Shown in pieces: positions 25,126 through 33,335 of a DNA stretch of 42,568 bases. The stretch's first letter is position 1. Every line of letters starts with the position of its first letter. Origin of the DNA: Clostridium sp. (lineage in GTDB: Bacteria > Bacillota > Clostridia > Clostridiales > Clostridiaceae); NCBI GenBank assembly GCA_022785265.1, contig JALFQD010000104.1:1-42568 (forward strand), given 5' to 3'. The notes below the pieces were generated by a model that was given only the letters and a program-made list of their open reading frames with translations, was not told where the DNA came from and made no database searches. The translations under genes were made by a program, and so were the position numbers.

Positions 25126-26544
25126 ATGGAAATAAAGACATCTAAAGTTCTTGAAGTAAAAGATCTTACAAATCTTCGTAAGTATATTAAAGTTGAGATT
25201 ACTTGGGACAATTCTAAAACAGAGGAAATAGAACTCTGGGGAATTGATGATAACATTATTGTTACTCAAGCATATAGAAAAGACATCGACAAAATTATTC
25301 ATGAATTGAATCACTCTCTTCATGATAAAATACTTCCTAGAGATAAATATTTTTATCCTCTTAGGTGGTTTTTGAAGAAATCTTCTCTAACTTATGATAA
25401 AGAAATGCGTTTGTATATGCAAACTGGCACTTTTTCTAATCCTGAGAGATTTTTCCTATTTCCCGTAAAAACTAAAGTTTCTGCTTATTTATTTTGGGAT
25501 AAAGAAAAGAATGTTGCAATTCCGTTTTGTCAATTTGATTGGTTTTATAATGATATAAAAGATTTTGATGCGCTTCTTAAAGAACTTCCAGAACCAATTA
25601 AATTTTCAACATTCGCATTAGTTTGTAGATGGACTATTATTCGACAAATTCATTATTTATGGAAAGTTAAAAACTATGGACAAAGATATATTCTTCTTGA
25701 AGATGCTGGAATTTATGATGAAATAATTCCAAACATTCAAGCAGCTTTTGAATTTACTTGTCCTTGTAGTTATGATCAACATTCTCCGGCTGGGTTATTA
25801 GGATTTCCAAAGCCTTTTTATCAAGCAAATAAGGAAATACTTGGTGTAGAAATTACTCCTATTTTCAAAATTAGAATTGATGATCCATATACAAAACTTG
25901 AAAATTATTCTCAAGTAAAGGATATAATGAAAACCGTTTCTTCTGAAGGAGCTCCATTAACTATAACTATGTCTCAGTATAACAAAATTGTAGATAATCA
26001 AATTCTTAAAAATAGAAAATATGATTATTCCGATTATGTTAGAATGTGCAATTCGATTGGAGAAGAACCGGTTATGCCTTGGATGATTCATGATGATCAT
26101 CAATTGACTAGTCTTCATGATACTGCTGTAAAAGAATATAATCTTCTTAAAGATTCTTCTTCTAAAAAGATTAAAGCTAAATATTTAGAAATTAAAGCTA
26201 ATTATCCAAACTTTAGTTTTGAAAATCAGGAATTTGTAATTAAATATCCTGATGATATTGATGATTTAAATACTGAAGGAGCAATTCTTCATCATTGTGT
26301 TAAATCATATAAAGAAAGAGTTCTTAGTAATGAAACAATGATTATGTTCTTAAGAAAAAAAGATGATCTTACACAACCATATGTTACAATGCAAATATCA
26401 AAAAAATCTAATAAATATGATTTAGTACAAGCCCATGGTAATTGCAACTGTTCAATTAAAACTCTAACTGGAGTTTATGAATTTGTTAAAGAATGGGCAT
26501 ATAAATTTCATATTGTTCTAGAAAACATTGATAGAGCTTTGTAA
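25126..26544 (+). CDS. PcfJ-like protein (copy 1)
   Basis: 472 aa. The C-terminal part has YPDDIDDLNTEGAILHHCVK, SYKERVLS, MIMFLRKKDD, PYVTMQIS and LVQAHGNCNCS, the arrangement of PcfJ-like proteins of conjugative plasmids and phages (L.EG..LHHCV...Y...FLR...P..T.....V.QahG..N). The middle has a Cys pair (TCPCSYDQHSPAG). The N-terminal about 100 residues (IKVEITWDNSKTEEIELWGI) are shared with copy 2. Molecular function of PcfJ is not established. All Trp are TGG. Confidence 0.78.
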   Translation: MEIKTSKVLEVKDLTNLRKYIKVEITWDNSKTEEIELWGIDDNIIVTQAYRKDIDKIIHELNHSLHDKILPRDKYFYPLRWFLKKSSLTYDKEMRLYMQTGTFSNPERFFLFPVKTKVSAYLFWDKEKNVAIPFCQFDWFYNDIKDFDALLKELPEPIKFSTFALVCRWTIIRQIHYLWKVKNYGQRYILLEDAGIYDEIIPNIQAAFEFTCPCSYDQHSPAGLLGFPKPFYQANKEILGVEITPIFKIRIDDPYTKLENYSQVKDIMKTVSSEGAPLTITMSQYNKIVDNQILKNRKYDYSDYVRMCNSIGEEPVMPWMIHDDHQLTSLHDTAVKEYNLLKDSSSKKIKAKYLEIKANYPNFSFENQEFVIKYPDDIDDLNTEGAILHHCVKSYKERVLSNETMIMFLRKKDDLTQPYVTMQISKKSNKYDLVQAHGNCNCSIKTLTGVYEFVKEWAYKFHIVLENIDRAL

Positions 26545-26553
26545 TTAATTGAA

Positions 26554-26644
26554 AGAAGAGTAGATAACTCAGTTTAATTTCAGTTCAACCATTCATTTAG
26601 AGTTATTGATATTGGGTAATGTTGGTTCGATTCCAATCTCTTCT
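26554..26644 (+). tRNA. tRNA-like element with aberrant core
   Basis: Acceptor AGAAGAG/CTCTTCT and T arm GTTGG-TTCGATT-CCAAT are good. The 60 bases between, including an ATAACTC/GAGTTAT repeat, do not give a normal D arm plus anticodon arm. Length 91 could mean a long variable arm or a small insertion. Amino acid not assignable. Confidence 0.45.
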
Positions 26645-26661
26645 TCTAAAATTTTTATATT

Positions 26662-26877
26662 ATGTTATTTTATAAAAAAGAAACTCTTTATTTATTAGGT
26701 ACTTATTGGAATTTTAATGTTTATAAAATACAAAATGGAGCAAGTCCATTTAGAAGTATTTTGCTCCGTAAAAAAAATTTTATAAATAAAATATCTGATT
26801 ATTCTGATCTTTATTCATTCGGCTATTTAGTTAAAAAAAGTAGTAATAATAAACAAACTTTATTTAAAAGATTTTGA
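26662..26877 (+). CDS. Small family member, Cys-less
   Basis: 71 aa. The start MLFYKKETLYLLGTYWNF follows the M-x-x-x-x-x-E-x-hydrophobic N-terminus of the small Cys-rich family, but the Cys pairs are absent. It ends at TGA; read as Trp it would run only two codons more to TAA. Confidence 0.5.
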   Translation: MLFYKKETLYLLGTYWNFNVYKIQNGASPFRSILLRKKNFINKISDYSDLYSFGYLVKKSSNNKQTLFKRF

Positions 26878-26882
26878 TTATA

Positions 26883-27089
26883 ATGAATAGATTTAATAAT
26901 GAAATTTTTTATTGCACTGTTCGTAAACATTATACTGCTGATTCCGAAGAATACATAATTAAATTAAAGGTTAATGATAAATCTAGACCTTGTATTGGAT
27001 GTTATTTTTTTGATAAATATACATGCCCTGTATGGGATATTGTTGGAGATTGTAGCCGTCAAGATAGAATTTTTGAAAAATATGAATAG
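26883..27089 (+). CDS. Small Cys-rich family protein
   Basis: 68 aa. MNRFNNEIFYCTVRKHY, then RPCIGCYFFDKYTCP and GDCSRQ: a CxxC and two later Cys, a plausible zinc site. It has the family N-terminus MxRFxxEI(F/L)Y. Its start lies just beyond the previous stop. Confidence 0.62.
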   Translation: MNRFNNEIFYCTVRKHYTADSEEYIIKLKVNDKSRPCIGCYFFDKYTCPVWDIVGDCSRQDRIFEKYE

Positions 27090-27112
27090 TTACCATAAAT
27101 TTAAAGTAAATT

Positions 27113-27292
27113 ATGAGTCGTTTTGAAAATGAAATTGTTTATTTTAATGGTTTTAAACATATAACTGGAGATCCATTAGAACATAATTGTACTTTATGTA
27201 AAATAGGTGATCATGAAAATGGAAATTGTCCTGAAGTAATTATATGTATTAGTAAATTTTCTAAAGTAATTCTTAGAACATTAAATATTTAA
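27113..27292 (+). CDS. Small Cys-rich family protein
   Basis: 59 aa. MSRFENEIVYFNGFKHI, CTLCKIGDHENGNCP and VIICISKF. Four Cys in family order (CxxC, C, C). It sits between another copy and PcfJ-like copy 2. Confidence 0.62.
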   Translation: MSRFENEIVYFNGFKHITGDPLEHNCTLCKIGDHENGNCPEVIICISKFSKVILRTLNI

Positions 27293-27307
27293 CGTTATAT
27301 AAAGATT

Positions 27308-28723
27308 ATGGAAATAACGAAAATTAATTTACTCGAAAAGAAATCACTTTCTAACGATCGTATTTATTTTAAAGTTAAAATTGTTTGGGATAAAATAGAA
27401 GAAATTGTCGAACTTTGGGGAATAGAAGATAATATTCTTGTTACTAAAGAATATCGTCCTGGCATTGAAAAGATTATTTATGTTTTTAATCATAATGAGT
27501 TGTGGACAGCTCCTAAAGAGGTAAATAAATTTTTCTATCCACTTCGTTATTTTATTAAAGATGAAGTAAATCCAGATTATGATAAAGCAATTCGTAATTG
27601 GATGATTACTGGTAATATGAATCCAAATTATATAATTAAAGAGATTCATATTCAATATAAAGCTTATCTTTTTTATGATCCAGTAGATAATGTTATGCTT
27701 CCATTATGTCAATATGATTGGTTAACTGATTCTGTTTCTGAATTTGATAAAATTATTTCTCAATTTGGAAAAAAGGCTGCGACTTCAACTTATGCACTTG
27801 TTGCTAGATGGAGTATCGTAAGAAATTTACATTATTTATGGTTTGTAAAAAATTATAGTAAACGATATTTACTTCTAGAGGATGCTGGAATTTATCCAGA
27901 TCAAACTTTTTTAATTCAATCTAGTCTTGAATTTACTTGTCCTACTTGTCATGATGCACATTCTCCTGCTGGACTTCTGAAAATTCCAAAACCTTTTTAT
28001 AATTTAAATAAAGAAACTTTGGCAACTAAACTTACTGGAATTTTTATAATTAAAATTTCTGATCCAGATTCTGAATTAATGAATTATAAAATGGTAAATG
28101 AAATAATGTCTGCTTTTTCTACAAAAGAATGTCCTGTTAAAATATCTTATAATCAATATAAAAAGATTGCTTGCAATCCTGCTTTTAATAAAAAGTTGTC
28201 TGATTATATTGATTATGTGAATATGATTAAACATATGGGCGGAGATTTTGTTCTTCCTTGGGAAATTACTAGTGAAAATCAAATAGATAGACTTCATTTT
28301 AATACAATTCAAGAATATAATCTTAGAAAAGATCAATCTTCTAGTGAAATGAAGAGGAAATATCTTGATTTAAAGAAGAATTTTCCTAAATTTGAATATT
28401 CAAATACTGAATTTTTTATTAAATATCCAGAAGATCTTGATGATCTAAATCTTGAGGGTTCTTATTTACATCATTGTGTTAGGTCTTATAAAGGTAGAAT
28501 TCTTGATAGTTCTGCAATTATTTTGTTTTTGAGAACAATTAAAGATCCAGATATTCCGTTTGTTACAATGCAAATTAAAAGAACTAGTTCTGGTTGGGAT
28601 TTAGTTCAAGCACATGGAAATTGTAATTGTTCTATTTCTTCAATTGAAGGAGTTTATCCATTTGTTAAAGAGTGGTGCGAAAAAAATTCTATAACAATGG
28701 AAGATATCGATAGGGCTTTATAA
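27308..28723 (+). CDS. PcfJ-like protein (copy 2)
   Basis: 471 aa, collinear with copy 1 over its whole length; both start MEI-K and share ELWGI(D/E)DNI, the Cys pair TCPTCHDAHSPAG, EGSYLHHCVRSYKGR and DLVQAHGNCNCS, and end ENIDRAL / EDIDRAL. It is more AT-biased in codon use than copy 1. The stop overlaps the next ATG (TAATG). Gene duplication is clear; a functional split is not known. Confidence 0.78.
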   Translation: MEITKINLLEKKSLSNDRIYFKVKIVWDKIEEIVELWGIEDNILVTKEYRPGIEKIIYVFNHNELWTAPKEVNKFFYPLRYFIKDEVNPDYDKAIRNWMITGNMNPNYIIKEIHIQYKAYLFYDPVDNVMLPLCQYDWLTDSVSEFDKIISQFGKKAATSTYALVARWSIVRNLHYLWFVKNYSKRYLLLEDAGIYPDQTFLIQSSLEFTCPTCHDAHSPAGLLKIPKPFYNLNKETLATKLTGIFIIKISDPDSELMNYKMVNEIMSAFSTKECPVKISYNQYKKIACNPAFNKKLSDYIDYVNMIKHMGGDFVLPWEITSENQIDRLHFNTIQEYNLRKDQSSSEMKRKYLDLKKNFPKFEYSNTEFFIKYPEDLDDLNLEGSYLHHCVRSYKGRILDSSAIILFLRTIKDPDIPFVTMQIKRTSSGWDLVQAHGNCNCSISSIEGVYPFVKEWCEKNSITMEDIDRAL

Positions 28724-28935
28724 TGAAACTATTTGAAAATGAAATTTTATATTTATTAGGTAACCGAGTTATTGCAACTCCTGCTGAACCTTATGTATAT
28801 TGTAGTGAGTGCATATTCCATAAAGGGAATATGTGTAAATTACGAGATTTTCAGTTATATAATCCTAATAAATTTCTTACAAGCTTTGATTGTCTCAATC
28901 AAAATAAAATTTATAAACAACTTAAAATTAATTAA
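28723..28935 (+). CDS. Small Cys-rich family protein
   Basis: 70 aa. MKLFENEILYLLGNRVI, CSECIFHKGNMCK and SFDCLNQ. The start overlaps the PcfJ-like stop, suggesting coupled translation. Confidence 0.62.
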   Translation: MKLFENEILYLLGNRVIATPAEPYVYCSECIFHKGNMCKLRDFQLYNPNKFLTSFDCLNQNKIYKQLKIN

Positions 28936-28937
28936 TT

Positions 28938-29327
28938 ATGAGTTTTGTAAAAACGAAAAAGGCAATTGATGCCAAAAAGGCTGAAGAGCAATATTCTGAT
29001 CTTCAGCAGTTTAACATTTCTGAAACTGCAAAGATTTGCAAAAATGGACTTAGAATAGTTAAAATTGCAAATGTTCCAGTAGGTATTGCTTATTCAGATG
29101 AAGATGAGAAGAAGTTACTAGAAACTCTTCATCATTATGGTCAAAATTTGCTTACTGTTAACGATGTAATGACGGCTATGCAAAAAATGCAAGATTCAAT
29201 AATCCGAGCAGAGGATCTTAATGAAGCTGGAATGGTTCCAGAGCAAGAACTTACTATTGATGGAAGAACTGTCTTTCTTATTGATGGTAATCTTTATGAT
29301 GCAGATGGTAATCAAATTAATGATTAA
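28938..29327 (+). CDS. Unknown early protein
   Basis: 129 aa. A charged N-terminus (KTKKAIDAKKAEEQYSDLQQ), helical centre and the C-terminal ELTIDGRTVFLIDGNLYDAD with a hairpin-like repeat of DG/DADG. It follows a Cys-rich gene by two bases and precedes a tRNA-like element. No family recognised. Confidence 0.6.
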   Translation: MSFVKTKKAIDAKKAEEQYSDLQQFNISETAKICKNGLRIVKIANVPVGIAYSDEDEKKLLETLHHYGQNLLTVNDVMTAMQKMQDSIIRAEDLNEAGMVPEQELTIDGRTVFLIDGNLYDADGNQIND

Positions 29328-29340
29328 TATCTAAAATTAA

Positions 29341-29401
29341 GTGTGGAGAAGAGATAATTTCTCTATTGGTTATTATAGGTTCGAATCCTATCTCCACACC
29401 A
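29341..29401 (+). tRNA. tRNA-like element, body truncated, CA(A) 3' end
   Basis: Acceptor GTGTGGAG/CTCCACAC and T arm ATAGG-TTCGAAT-CCTAT are intact and CA is encoded behind. Only 26 bases lie between, including AGAGA-TAATT-TCTCT, too few for both D and anticodon arms. It is unlikely to decode. Confidence 0.5.
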
Positions 29402-29416
29402 ATATAAAAATGTAAT

Positions 29417-29617
29417 ATGAAAAGATTTAATGAAGAAATAATTTATGTTAGAACTCATTGTTTATCTATTCAATATTTAACCAAAGTTAAAGTGGTTATG
29501 GGTAAAAAAATAAGTATTTGTGATAATTGTATTTATCTACAAATTAATACTAGTTGTCCGAATAGTAAATATGGAGATTGTTGTAGCGGTAATCAAATAT
29601 TTAAATTATATGAATAG
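29417..29617 (+). CDS. Small Cys-rich family protein
   Basis: 66 aa. MKRFNEEIIYVRTHCLS, ICDNCIYLQINTSCP and YGDCCSGNQIFKLYE. The ending closely matches copy 26883 (RIFEKYE). It overlaps the next copy by eight bases. Confidence 0.62.
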   Translation: MKRFNEEIIYVRTHCLSIQYLTKVKVVMGKKISICDNCIYLQINTSCPNSKYGDCCSGNQIFKLYE

Positions 29618-29846
29618 ATTTATTGGTGAAATATTTTATACTACTTGTAGAAATAATCCATATTTTTTAAAAAAAGAAATAGTTAAATTAATAGCTACTC
29701 CTCGAATTTATGGACTTTGTACTGGTTGTATATTCTCGAATAATTCTGGATACCCTAATTTAGGATATGAATTAGGAAGAAGATGCCCAGGTATTGATCC
29801 GATTGGTTGTTGCATTAATATGAGATATAAACAATATAATATATAA
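29610..29846 (+). CDS. Small Cys-rich family protein
   Basis: 78 aa from ATG 29610. MNRFIGEIFYTTCRNNP, LCTGCIFSNNSG, RRCPGIDPIGCCIN. One of the longest members, with a Gly/Pro insertion between Cys pairs. Confidence 0.62.
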   Translation: MNRFIGEIFYTTCRNNPYFLKKEIVKLIATPRIYGLCTGCIFSNNSGYPNLGYELGRRCPGIDPIGCCINMRYKQYNI

Positions 29847-29848
29847 TA

Positions 29849-30049
29849 ATGAACTTTTTTGATAAAGAAATTATATATTCTACAGTGTTTGTCTATAAAT
29901 CTATTAAAACAATTGTAAAAACAAAATGTATTTATAATATTTCTCGAAGATATAATTGTGATAAATGTAATTTGAGTCCGTATTATCGTGGATGTATGAT
30001 AGATCATATGCATGAAATATGTAGAAATAAATATTTTGTAGAAATATAA
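29849..30049 (+). CDS. Small Cys-rich family protein
   Basis: 66 aa. MNFFDKEIIYSTVFVYK, NCDKCNLSPYYRGCMID and HEICRNKYF. Basic. Four Cys in family order. Confidence 0.6.
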   Translation: MNFFDKEIIYSTVFVYKSIKTIVKTKCIYNISRRYNCDKCNLSPYYRGCMIDHMHEICRNKYFVEI

Positions 30050-30051
30050 CA

Positions 30052-30294
30052 ATGAAAAGATTTAGAGAAGAATTCATTTTTGTAGAAGGAGAATATCATT
30101 TTGCAATTAGTGCAGGTAAAGCAGTGCGTTTTCAATATGAAAATCTTAATCCAATATCTGGTTTTGGTCTGTGTTGCAATCTCTGTGTTAAAAATCATCA
30201 CTGTTTTTGGGAATGTCTGGCTGGAAGTGGTGTTTTAATAAACATAAAATATTTTGAACTTTATAAAGACTGGGAAAAATCAATTAATAAATAA
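30052..30294 (+). CDS. Small Cys-rich family protein
   Basis: 80 aa. MKRFREEFIFVEGEYHF, LCCNLCVKNHHCFWECL, ending YKDWEKSINK. His and Cys are clustered (CCNLC..HHC..EC), the best zinc-site candidate of the set. Confidence 0.6.
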   Translation: MKRFREEFIFVEGEYHFAISAGKAVRFQYENLNPISGFGLCCNLCVKNHHCFWECLAGSGVLINIKYFELYKDWEKSINK

Positions 30295-30304
30295 ATATAT
30301 TTAA

Positions 30305-30949
30305 ATGGCTGCAATAGATAAATGTTATGTTGATAACTATTCTGATTATCAACAATTTAAAGAATGGGCAAAAGATAAATCTTTTGTTACTCCTAGAGGA
30401 AATAAAATTTGTATTTCTGATTATATTTTTGATTTAGAAGAAAAATATTTTGATTCTAAATCAATTCCAATATTTAACACTCCTACTTATGTAGATAATT
30501 ATTTATATAAAAACTGTCCATTAAAATTTATTCAAGATTGGCTTCAAGATAGATATTTTAGAGGTGGATATTCAAAAGGAGTTCCAGATGAATTAATTCA
30601 AGAATTAAAATTACCTGAATATGAGCCATGTAAACAAGTTAAAATAATTAAACGTGGATTTGGTAATTTCCCATTTAAAATATATAATAGTTATATTAAT
30701 AAAAAAGCTAGTTCTTGGTGGATAGAAGTTCGATCTACAAATAATCGCAGTTATTGGTATAATGATGATAAAGATTATTGGTTATTTCCAGATGAAAATG
30801 ATGTTTGGACTTCTTCTTGTTATCATTCCAAGCTTTCTGTAAAAGCAATTATTCGAAAAATTCTTAAAGTTTGGAAACTTCCAAAAAACTGTATAATAAC
30901 TATTCAAGGACGTCTTGTTAATGATGAATGGATTTTAAAAACTTTTTAA
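30305..30949 (+). CDS. Unknown early protein
   Basis: 214 aa, Trp/Tyr-rich. DYSDYQQFKEWAKDK, FIQDWLQDRYFRGGYSKGV and SKLSVKAIIRKILKVWKLPK followed by a C-terminal strand (CIITIQGRLVNDEWIL). Many TGG Trp codons and no TGA. Conserved-looking but no family can be named. Confidence 0.62.
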   Translation: MAAIDKCYVDNYSDYQQFKEWAKDKSFVTPRGNKICISDYIFDLEEKYFDSKSIPIFNTPTYVDNYLYKNCPLKFIQDWLQDRYFRGGYSKGVPDELIQELKLPEYEPCKQVKIIKRGFGNFPFKIYNSYINKKASSWWIEVRSTNNRSYWYNDDKDYWLFPDENDVWTSSCYHSKLSVKAIIRKILKVWKLPKNCIITIQGRLVNDEWILKTF

Positions 30950-30952
30950 AAT

Positions 30953-31450
30953 ATGAGTTTGGATCTTTATATAATTTCTCCAGAACCAATTAAACGCAAA
31001 TCTACTGGTGTGTTCTGTCGTAAAAATGGAAAAACTTATGAATGTGAAACATTAGAACAAGTAAAATCTGAATTTCCAGATTGTGATTTGTCTTCTATAA
31101 AAGTTTTTGAATACGAAACTAATGAATACTGGCATGTAAATTTAACTCATAATTTAACTGATATGGCAAATCAAGTTAAATTTGGAAGTTATACATTATA
31201 TGATTTAATGTGGCATCCTGAAGAACATGGTTTTGTTAATGTCAGTCATCAATATATAGAATTAATAAATAAAATGGTTCAAATATTAAATAATTTGGAT
31301 CAATCTATTATTGATAAAACAACTCCTTCTAATGGATGGGGAACTTATGATCAACTTCGTGAAGCAGTTAATGATTTTGCGAATAATCTCTCATATCTCT
31401 ATAGATTTATAGATAATTATGAAACTTATAAAATAGTTTCTGATACTTAA
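30953..31450 (+). CDS. Conserved phage hypothetical (MSLDLY family)
   Basis: 165 aa. MSLDLYIISPEPIKRKSTGV, YETNEYWHVNLTHNLTDMAN and LYDLMWHPEEHGF. I recognise this layout (MSLDLY, NLTHNLxxMA, LWxPEE) from many phage and bacterial hypotheticals (recollection). His and Asn in NLTHN are candidate functional residues. Role unknown. Confidence 0.7.
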   Translation: MSLDLYIISPEPIKRKSTGVFCRKNGKTYECETLEQVKSEFPDCDLSSIKVFEYETNEYWHVNLTHNLTDMANQVKFGSYTLYDLMWHPEEHGFVNVSHQYIELINKMVQILNNLDQSIIDKTTPSNGWGTYDQLREAVNDFANNLSYLYRFIDNYETYKIVSDT

Positions 31451-31465
31451 TAATTATATTAAAAT

Positions 31466-31669
31466 ATGAAGAGATTTAATGGTGAAATATTTTATACTGT
31501 TATTGAAAGTGTTCATAAAAAGGAATTACTTAAAATAAAAAGTGTTCCTAATAATATTGAATCAAGTTATCCTTGTATGGATTGTGAAATTATAGGTTCT
31601 TGTATCTCAATTAAGCTTGCTAAATCGTGTTTTATAGATAACAGACATTTTATAAAAATGAAAATATGA
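31466..31669 (+). CDS. Small Cys-rich family protein
   Basis: 67 aa. MKRFNGEIFYTVIESVH, PCMDCEIIGSCIS and AKSCFIDN. It ends at TGA, which overlaps the next ATG as ATGA. Reading TGA as Trp would create a long out-of-family tail, so TGA acts as stop here. Confidence 0.62.
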   Translation: MKRFNGEIFYTVIESVHKKELLKIKSVPNNIESSYPCMDCEIIGSCISIKLAKSCFIDNRHFIKMKI

Positions 31670-31860
31670 ATAGGTTTATTGGTGAAATATTATATGTTAC
31701 TACTATTAATTCTAATCTTGAAAAGAAAATATTTAAAGTAAAAAATATTTCTAGAAATACTGGAAGTTGCAAAAATTGTAAATTCGCTTATTTTACAGGG
31801 TGTCCTACGGTTAATCTAGTTGGTTTATGTTTTAAGGCTAAAAGATGTTTTTTAGAATAA
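31666..31860 (+). CDS. Small Cys-rich family protein
   Basis: 64 aa. MNRFIGEILYVTTINSN, SCKNCKFAYFTGCP and GLCFKAKRCF. Very close to copy 29610 at the N-terminus. Start overlaps the preceding TGA stop. Confidence 0.62.
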   Translation: MNRFIGEILYVTTINSNLEKKIFKVKNISRNTGSCKNCKFAYFTGCPTVNLVGLCFKAKRCFLE

Positions 31861-31864
31861 AAAT

Positions 31865-32083
31865 ATGCAACGAATTAAAGAAGAACAATTTGACTTTTTA
31901 AGATTAAATAATTTACAAGATAAAGTAAATTTTAATAAAAAAGCAAATTCAAGTAATTGGGATACTAATGAGGAACTTATGCAGTTTTCATGGGTAGCCT
32001 TTGTAGAAAAATTTGATTACTGGCAGATTATATATAAGAAATTCCTATATTTTTTAATTGAAACTGGACAAATTTATGTTTAA
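31865..32083 (+). CDS. Unknown small early protein
   Basis: 72 aa. MQRIKEEQFDFLRLNNLQDK, then a Trp/Phe-rich amphipathic helical part (FSWVAFVEKFDYWQIIY). It overlaps the zinc-ribbon gene by eight bases. Confidence 0.5.
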   Translation: MQRIKEEQFDFLRLNNLQDKVNFNKKANSSNWDTNEELMQFSWVAFVEKFDYWQIIYKKFLYFLIETGQIYV

Positions 32084-32255
32084 TTTATTCAAAAAACCTT
32101 GTTGTCCAACTTGTGAACATAAGTGGAAGATAATCAATCAAGTAGATAAAGAATTTAAGGATTGTACTGATTCTGAACCATATAGAACTGTAAAAACTTA
32201 TATTTTACAGTGTGAAAAATGTGGAGATTTAAAGTCATTTAAAATTGATATATAA
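32076..32255 (+). CDS. Small zinc-ribbon-like protein
   Basis: 59 aa from ATG 32076. FKKPCCPTCEHKW (CPxC) near the N-terminus and LQCEKCGDL (CxxC) near the end form a typical zinc ribbon; the intervening residues are charged. It may bind nucleic acid or protein. Confidence 0.6.
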   Translation: MFNLFKKPCCPTCEHKWKIINQVDKEFKDCTDSEPYRTVKTYILQCEKCGDLKSFKIDI

Positions 32256-32266
32256 AAAATGAGTAT

Positions 32267-32380
32267 ATGAACCGTACTAATTTTAAGGAAATAAGTGAAA
32301 ATCCTTGTCGTTTATGTAGATACTATAGAATAGGCTATTTTAAGGATATTTCTGGTTGTGATGAATTTATAAGAAAATAA
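32267..32380 (+). CDS. Short Cys-containing protein, possible truncated family member
   Basis: 37 aa: MNRTNFKEISENPCRLCRYY with a third Cys near the end (SGCDEF). It keeps CxxC and C but lacks half of the N-terminal region of the family. Confidence 0.42.
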   Translation: MNRTNFKEISENPCRLCRYYRIGYFKDISGCDEFIRK

Positions 32381-32382
32381 TT

Positions 32383-32571
32383 ATGAGAATAATTTCATTT
32401 AAAAATGAAAGAATTTATTATAAAGGAGATCTTTTTACTGTTATATTAGGACCTTATTCTAAAGATAAGTTTCTTTGTAAAATTTCATGTAATTCACCAT
32501 GGTATATTCCAGAGAGATGCTATTCTTGGCAGGTTCCATACTATTGTGGTTATTTACGTAAAATAAAATAA
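32383..32571 (+). CDS. Small Cys-containing early protein
   Basis: 62 aa. MRIISFKNERIYYKGDLFTV, FLCKISCNSPWYIPERC, ending YYCGYLRKIK. N-terminal pattern F.NE.I.Y is family-like; the Cys spacing is diverged. Confidence 0.52.
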   Translation: MRIISFKNERIYYKGDLFTVILGPYSKDKFLCKISCNSPWYIPERCYSWQVPYYCGYLRKIK

Positions 32572-32602
32572 ATATGTTATCCACTACTTTAAGATTATTA
32601 AA

Positions 32603-32806
32603 ATGTTAGTATTTACTGATGAATATTTTATAATTTCTGGAAATTATTTTAGATCAGTTTGTAATTATATAAATTGTTGGATGTCATACATTCCTCCGAA
32701 TATAACTAAAATAACTTCTTATAAATATCGTTTAAAAGATTTTAACCATGAACGTTACTATTATAGGAATTCATATGTAAAATTATGGCATCCAAAAAGT
32801 TTATAA
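32603..32806 (+). CDS. Small Cys-containing early protein
   Basis: 67 aa. MLVFTDEYFIISGNYFRSVC, NCWMSYIPPN, then a basic Tyr-rich tail. It looks like a diverged member of the same small family, with two Cys left. Confidence 0.48.
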   Translation: MLVFTDEYFIISGNYFRSVCNYINCWMSYIPPNITKITSYKYRLKDFNHERYYYRNSYVKLWHPKSL

Positions 32807-32839
32807 TAAATTATTAGTTTGTTATAATATTAAAATATT

Positions 32840-33088
32840 ATGAAAACACTTGAACAGGCAATCTTAGGACCTATCAGATCAGAACTTATCGGACACAACG
32901 CCACATTTTATTCTAGTTGTGGTAAGACGGTTGCAGAGAACATTACTGAAGTAGAACTTGCCAATTGTGGGAAATTAATTAGAATTACAGCTGATAAGAT
33001 CGTTTATGCTATTTCTGGAACAAGAACAACACTTGAAACAAATCCGCGTTGTTTTCATGTTTCAAGCAAATATGAAGTAACAAAATAG
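32840..33088 (+). CDS. Unknown early protein at the start of a compositionally distinct cassette
   Basis: 82 aa. MKTLEQAILGPIRSELIGHN, ITEVELANCGKLIRITADKI. G+C and codon use rise sharply from here relative to the genes before it. Function unknown. Confidence 0.6.
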   Translation: MKTLEQAILGPIRSELIGHNATFYSSCGKTVAENITEVELANCGKLIRITADKIVYAISGTRTTLETNPRCFHVSSKYEVTK

Positions 33089-33108
33089 TAAACAATGGAG
33101 GAATAGTT

Positions 33109-33321
33109 ATGACAATTAACGAAAAATTAAATGAGTTTCTTTATACTTATGCACAAAGAGAGGCATTTAAGAGCGGTGCAAGATGGATGGTTGAAAAAGC
33201 AATATATTGGTTGCAAGAGCATGTAAACGACTACCTCTTTGACGATGGTACACCGGATAGACCGTGGTTGAAGTGTAAATCAGAGATGTTCGATGATTTC
33301 AAGAAAGCAATGGAGGAATAA
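33109..33321 (+). CDS. Small helical protein, Bacteroides-type
   Basis: 70 aa, preceded by GGAGG eight bases before the ATG. SGARWMVEKAIYWLQEHVND and DDFKKAMEE. A style common in Bacteroides mobile DNA (recollection). Helical, no catalytic motif. Confidence 0.6.
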   Translation: MTINEKLNEFLYTYAQREAFKSGARWMVEKAIYWLQEHVNDYLFDDGTPDRPWLKCKSEMFDDFKKAMEE

Positions 33322-33335
33322 GAGATAAAATCATT

